Positions 62,617 to 64,000 of a stretch of 64,000 bases of DNA are shown piece by piece. How positions within the stretch are numbered: the first letter of the stretch is position 1; the number at the start of each line of letters is the position of its first letter. Position numbers and translations under genes: made by a program. Origin of the DNA: Laterigemmans sp052161645 (GTDB taxonomy: Bacteria; Planctomycetota; Planctomycetia; Pirellulales; Pirellulaceae); assembly GCA_052161645.1 (NCBI GenBank), contig CP197414.1; one strand, written 5' to 3'. Under the pieces are notes generated by a model. The model ran no database searches and had not been told where the DNA came from. It saw only the letters and a program-made list of their open reading frames with translations.

Positions 62617-63791
62617 TTTATCTCGATAACAACGCCACTACCGAGATCGATCCCGCTGTGCTTGCGGCAATGCTGGCGGTTTGGGAACGAGGGCCCTTAA
62701 ACCCGTCGAGTCAGCACGCCGCCGGACGAGTCGCTCGCGGTTTGCTAGATGATGCATTGCAACGAACAGCCAAACTGCTGGGGACAGACATCTTGCGAAC
62801 TGGTGGTTCGCGGCTGTTGCTGACCAGCGGCGGTACCGAAGCCAATAATTGGGTGCTGGAGTGTTTGGTACCAGCCGATTTGCCGCGTTGGGTCAGTGCC
62901 AGCGAGCACCCCAGTGTATTGGCAGCGGGCGAGCAGCTAGCACTCAGCGGCTATTCGCTGCACACCCTACCGGTCGATCACAACGGCATTGTCCAGCTGG
63001 ACGCGTTAGCAGCACAACTGACTGCCATCGTTCCCATCGAAGCAGACAATAGCACCGGCCGGCAACCACGAGGGCTGGTCAGCGTGATGATGGCGAACAA
63101 CGAAACTGGGGTCTTACAACCGCTCGAATCGATCGTCGCATTGTGCCAAAAACATCGCGTGGTCGTGCACAGCGACGCCACTCAATTTATCGGGAAACTC
63201 CCTTTTCATTTTGACCATTTGGGACTCGCTGCGGCTACTTTCACGGCTCACAAATTTCATGGTCCGATCGGGATTGGCGGTTTATTATTGGCCCCAGGTT
63301 TTTCTTTAACCCCTCGTTTTCACGGCGGCGGACAACAATTGGCCACGCGACCGGGGACGGAAGCGGTTCCCTTGGCGGTCGGCATGGCTCGCGCACTGGA
63401 GATCGCTCAAGCCGCTTTTCCCGAATCGATCGATCGCATGACCAAACTGCGAGATTTATTGGAACAACGGCTGCAAACGGCGATCGATGACTGTCATGTG
63501 CATGCTCAACAGGCGCCGCGACTCCCCTCCACTAGCTGTATTTCTTTTCCCGGAGTCGATCGCCAAACCTTGATGATCCTGCTCGATCGAGCTGGAATCG
63601 CCTGCGGCACGGGATCCGCTTGTGCCAGCGGAAGTAGTGAACCGAGTCACGTGTTGCAGGCGATGCGAGTCCCAGCAGAGCAAACTGACTCGGCGATGCG
63701 TTTCGGAGTGTCCAGGTTTTCCACAAGCCAAGAAATAGAACTCGCCAGCGAACGTATCATCTATTGCTGCAACAAGTTAAGATCGAATTGA
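62613..63791 (+). CDS. cysteine desulfurase (NifS/IscS family)
   Basis: 392 residues. PLP lysine Lys214 in TAHKFHGP, the cofactor-stacking His99 (SASEHPS), SGGTEANN near 72-79, and the active-site Cys337 in GSACASGS. The N-terminus YLDNNATT is typical. It moves sulfur from cysteine to scaffold or tRNA acceptors for Fe-S cluster or thionucleoside synthesis. It starts with GTG overlapping the upstream stop. No scaffold (IscU) or regulator gene is in view, so iscS cannot be separated from nifS or tRNA-specific members. Confidence 0.94.
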   Translation: MIYLDNNATTEIDPAVLAAMLAVWERGPLNPSSQHAAGRVARGLLDDALQRTAKLLGTDILRTGGSRLLLTSGGTEANNWVLECLVPADLPRWVSASEHPSVLAAGEQLALSGYSLHTLPVDHNGIVQLDALAAQLTAIVPIEADNSTGRQPRGLVSVMMANNETGVLQPLESIVALCQKHRVVVHSDATQFIGKLPFHFDHLGLAAATFTAHKFHGPIGIGGLLLAPGFSLTPRFHGGGQQLATRPGTEAVPLAVGMARALEIAQAAFPESIDRMTKLRDLLEQRLQTAIDDCHVHAQQAPRLPSTSCISFPGVDRQTLMILLDRAGIACGTGSACASGSSEPSHVLQAMRVPAEQTDSAMRFGVSRFSTSQEIELASERIIYCCNKLRSN

Positions 63792-63929
63792 ATTGTGGAA
63801 AAATAGAGTTTTTCCAGTATCATTTTGACGATCATTTGCCTAGATTGAAGCATAGTGGATTGGTGTATTACTCTGCCTTGGGGGCGGTTGGGGTGTCGGA
63901 GTCGATCCAAACGACCAAATCATCATCGG

Positions 63930-64000
63930 TTACAGGCGGAGAGCTTGTTCAAGCGATTCCTTTGCGGTCGCCTGCCCGACTCTCGCGGGGCCGTTCGGCC
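63930..64000 (-). CDS. C-terminal end of an unidentified protein (truncated by window)
   Basis: The minus strand at the right edge reads GPARVGQATAKESLEQALRL before a TAA at 63930-63932, with coding-like composition. The +1 frame directly after it continues protein-like (VTDDDLVVWIDSDTP) to a second stop near 63870, so a frameshift may have cut the protein short. No family is recognised. Confidence 0.4.
   Translation of the reverse strand, partial: PNGPARVGQATAKESLEQALRL

Overview
The window looks like chromosomal DNA from a planctomycete, most likely of the Pirellulaceae. The evidence is gene content seen mainly in that group: two loci pairing PSCyt1/DUF1549/DUF1553 cytochrome-type proteins with DUF1501 proteins, a DUF1559 pseudopilin-like protein, a large PVC-type haem-binding beta-propeller/HEAT protein, and exported Gfo/Idh/MocA oxidoreductases. 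Base composition is moderate and even. There are no rRNA genes, CRISPR arrays, integrases or intact insertion sequences. One tRNA (Leu, CAA) is present.

Layout. 0-7 kb: the C-terminal end of an unknown gene, a Tat-exported oxidoreductase, a GspE-family ATPase relative with badly eroded catalytic motifs, an exported Pro-rich protein and an amylosucrase. 6.7-15.8 kb: a minus-strand operon (PSCyt protein, DUF1501 protein, WD40 protein), then two divergent exported paralogues related to the large subunit of N,N-dimethylformamidase. 14.6-19.7 kb: a carbohydrate group (DUF4432 epimerase-like, cupin isomerase-like, TIM-barrel isomerase, Gfo/Idh dehydrogenase). 20-23 kb: EVE protein, membrane protein, tRNA-Leu, SEC-C protein. 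23.4-28.3 kb: a tightly coupled Tro/Mnt-type metal ABC transporter operon in which both permeases end in a DtxR/MntR-like regulator module, preceded by a promoter with a palindromic operator candidate. 28-38 kb: phosphodiesterase, serine hydrolase, a CxxC mini-protein, ferritin-like protein, a small conserved protein behind a perfect 19-bp palindrome, MtaB, ClpS, an M20 peptidase, a broken glycoside-hydrolase fragment, an exported coiled-coil protein and a cyclophilin. 38-46 kb: an NtrC-type response regulator with its histidine kinase, and, divergently, a pseudopilin gene behind a sigma-54-like promoter, followed by an S9 peptidase and a zinc-ribbon membrane protein. 46-60 kb: giant FtsX-type permease, PVC-type haem protein, DCC oxidoreductase, coiled-coil membrane protein, and the second DUF1501/PSCyt operon. 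60-64 kb: ScpB with a hyperacidic tail, a single-pass membrane protein overlapping a cysteine desulfurase, and a clipped gene end.

The most interesting items are the transporter-regulator fusions with their candidate operator, the GspE relative with eroded ATPase motifs, the exported dimethylformamidase-like pair, the sigma-54 promoter next to a two-component system, the 19-bp palindrome near the ferritin gene, and the ScpB tail. All functional statements come from motif recognition by eye; no database search was run.
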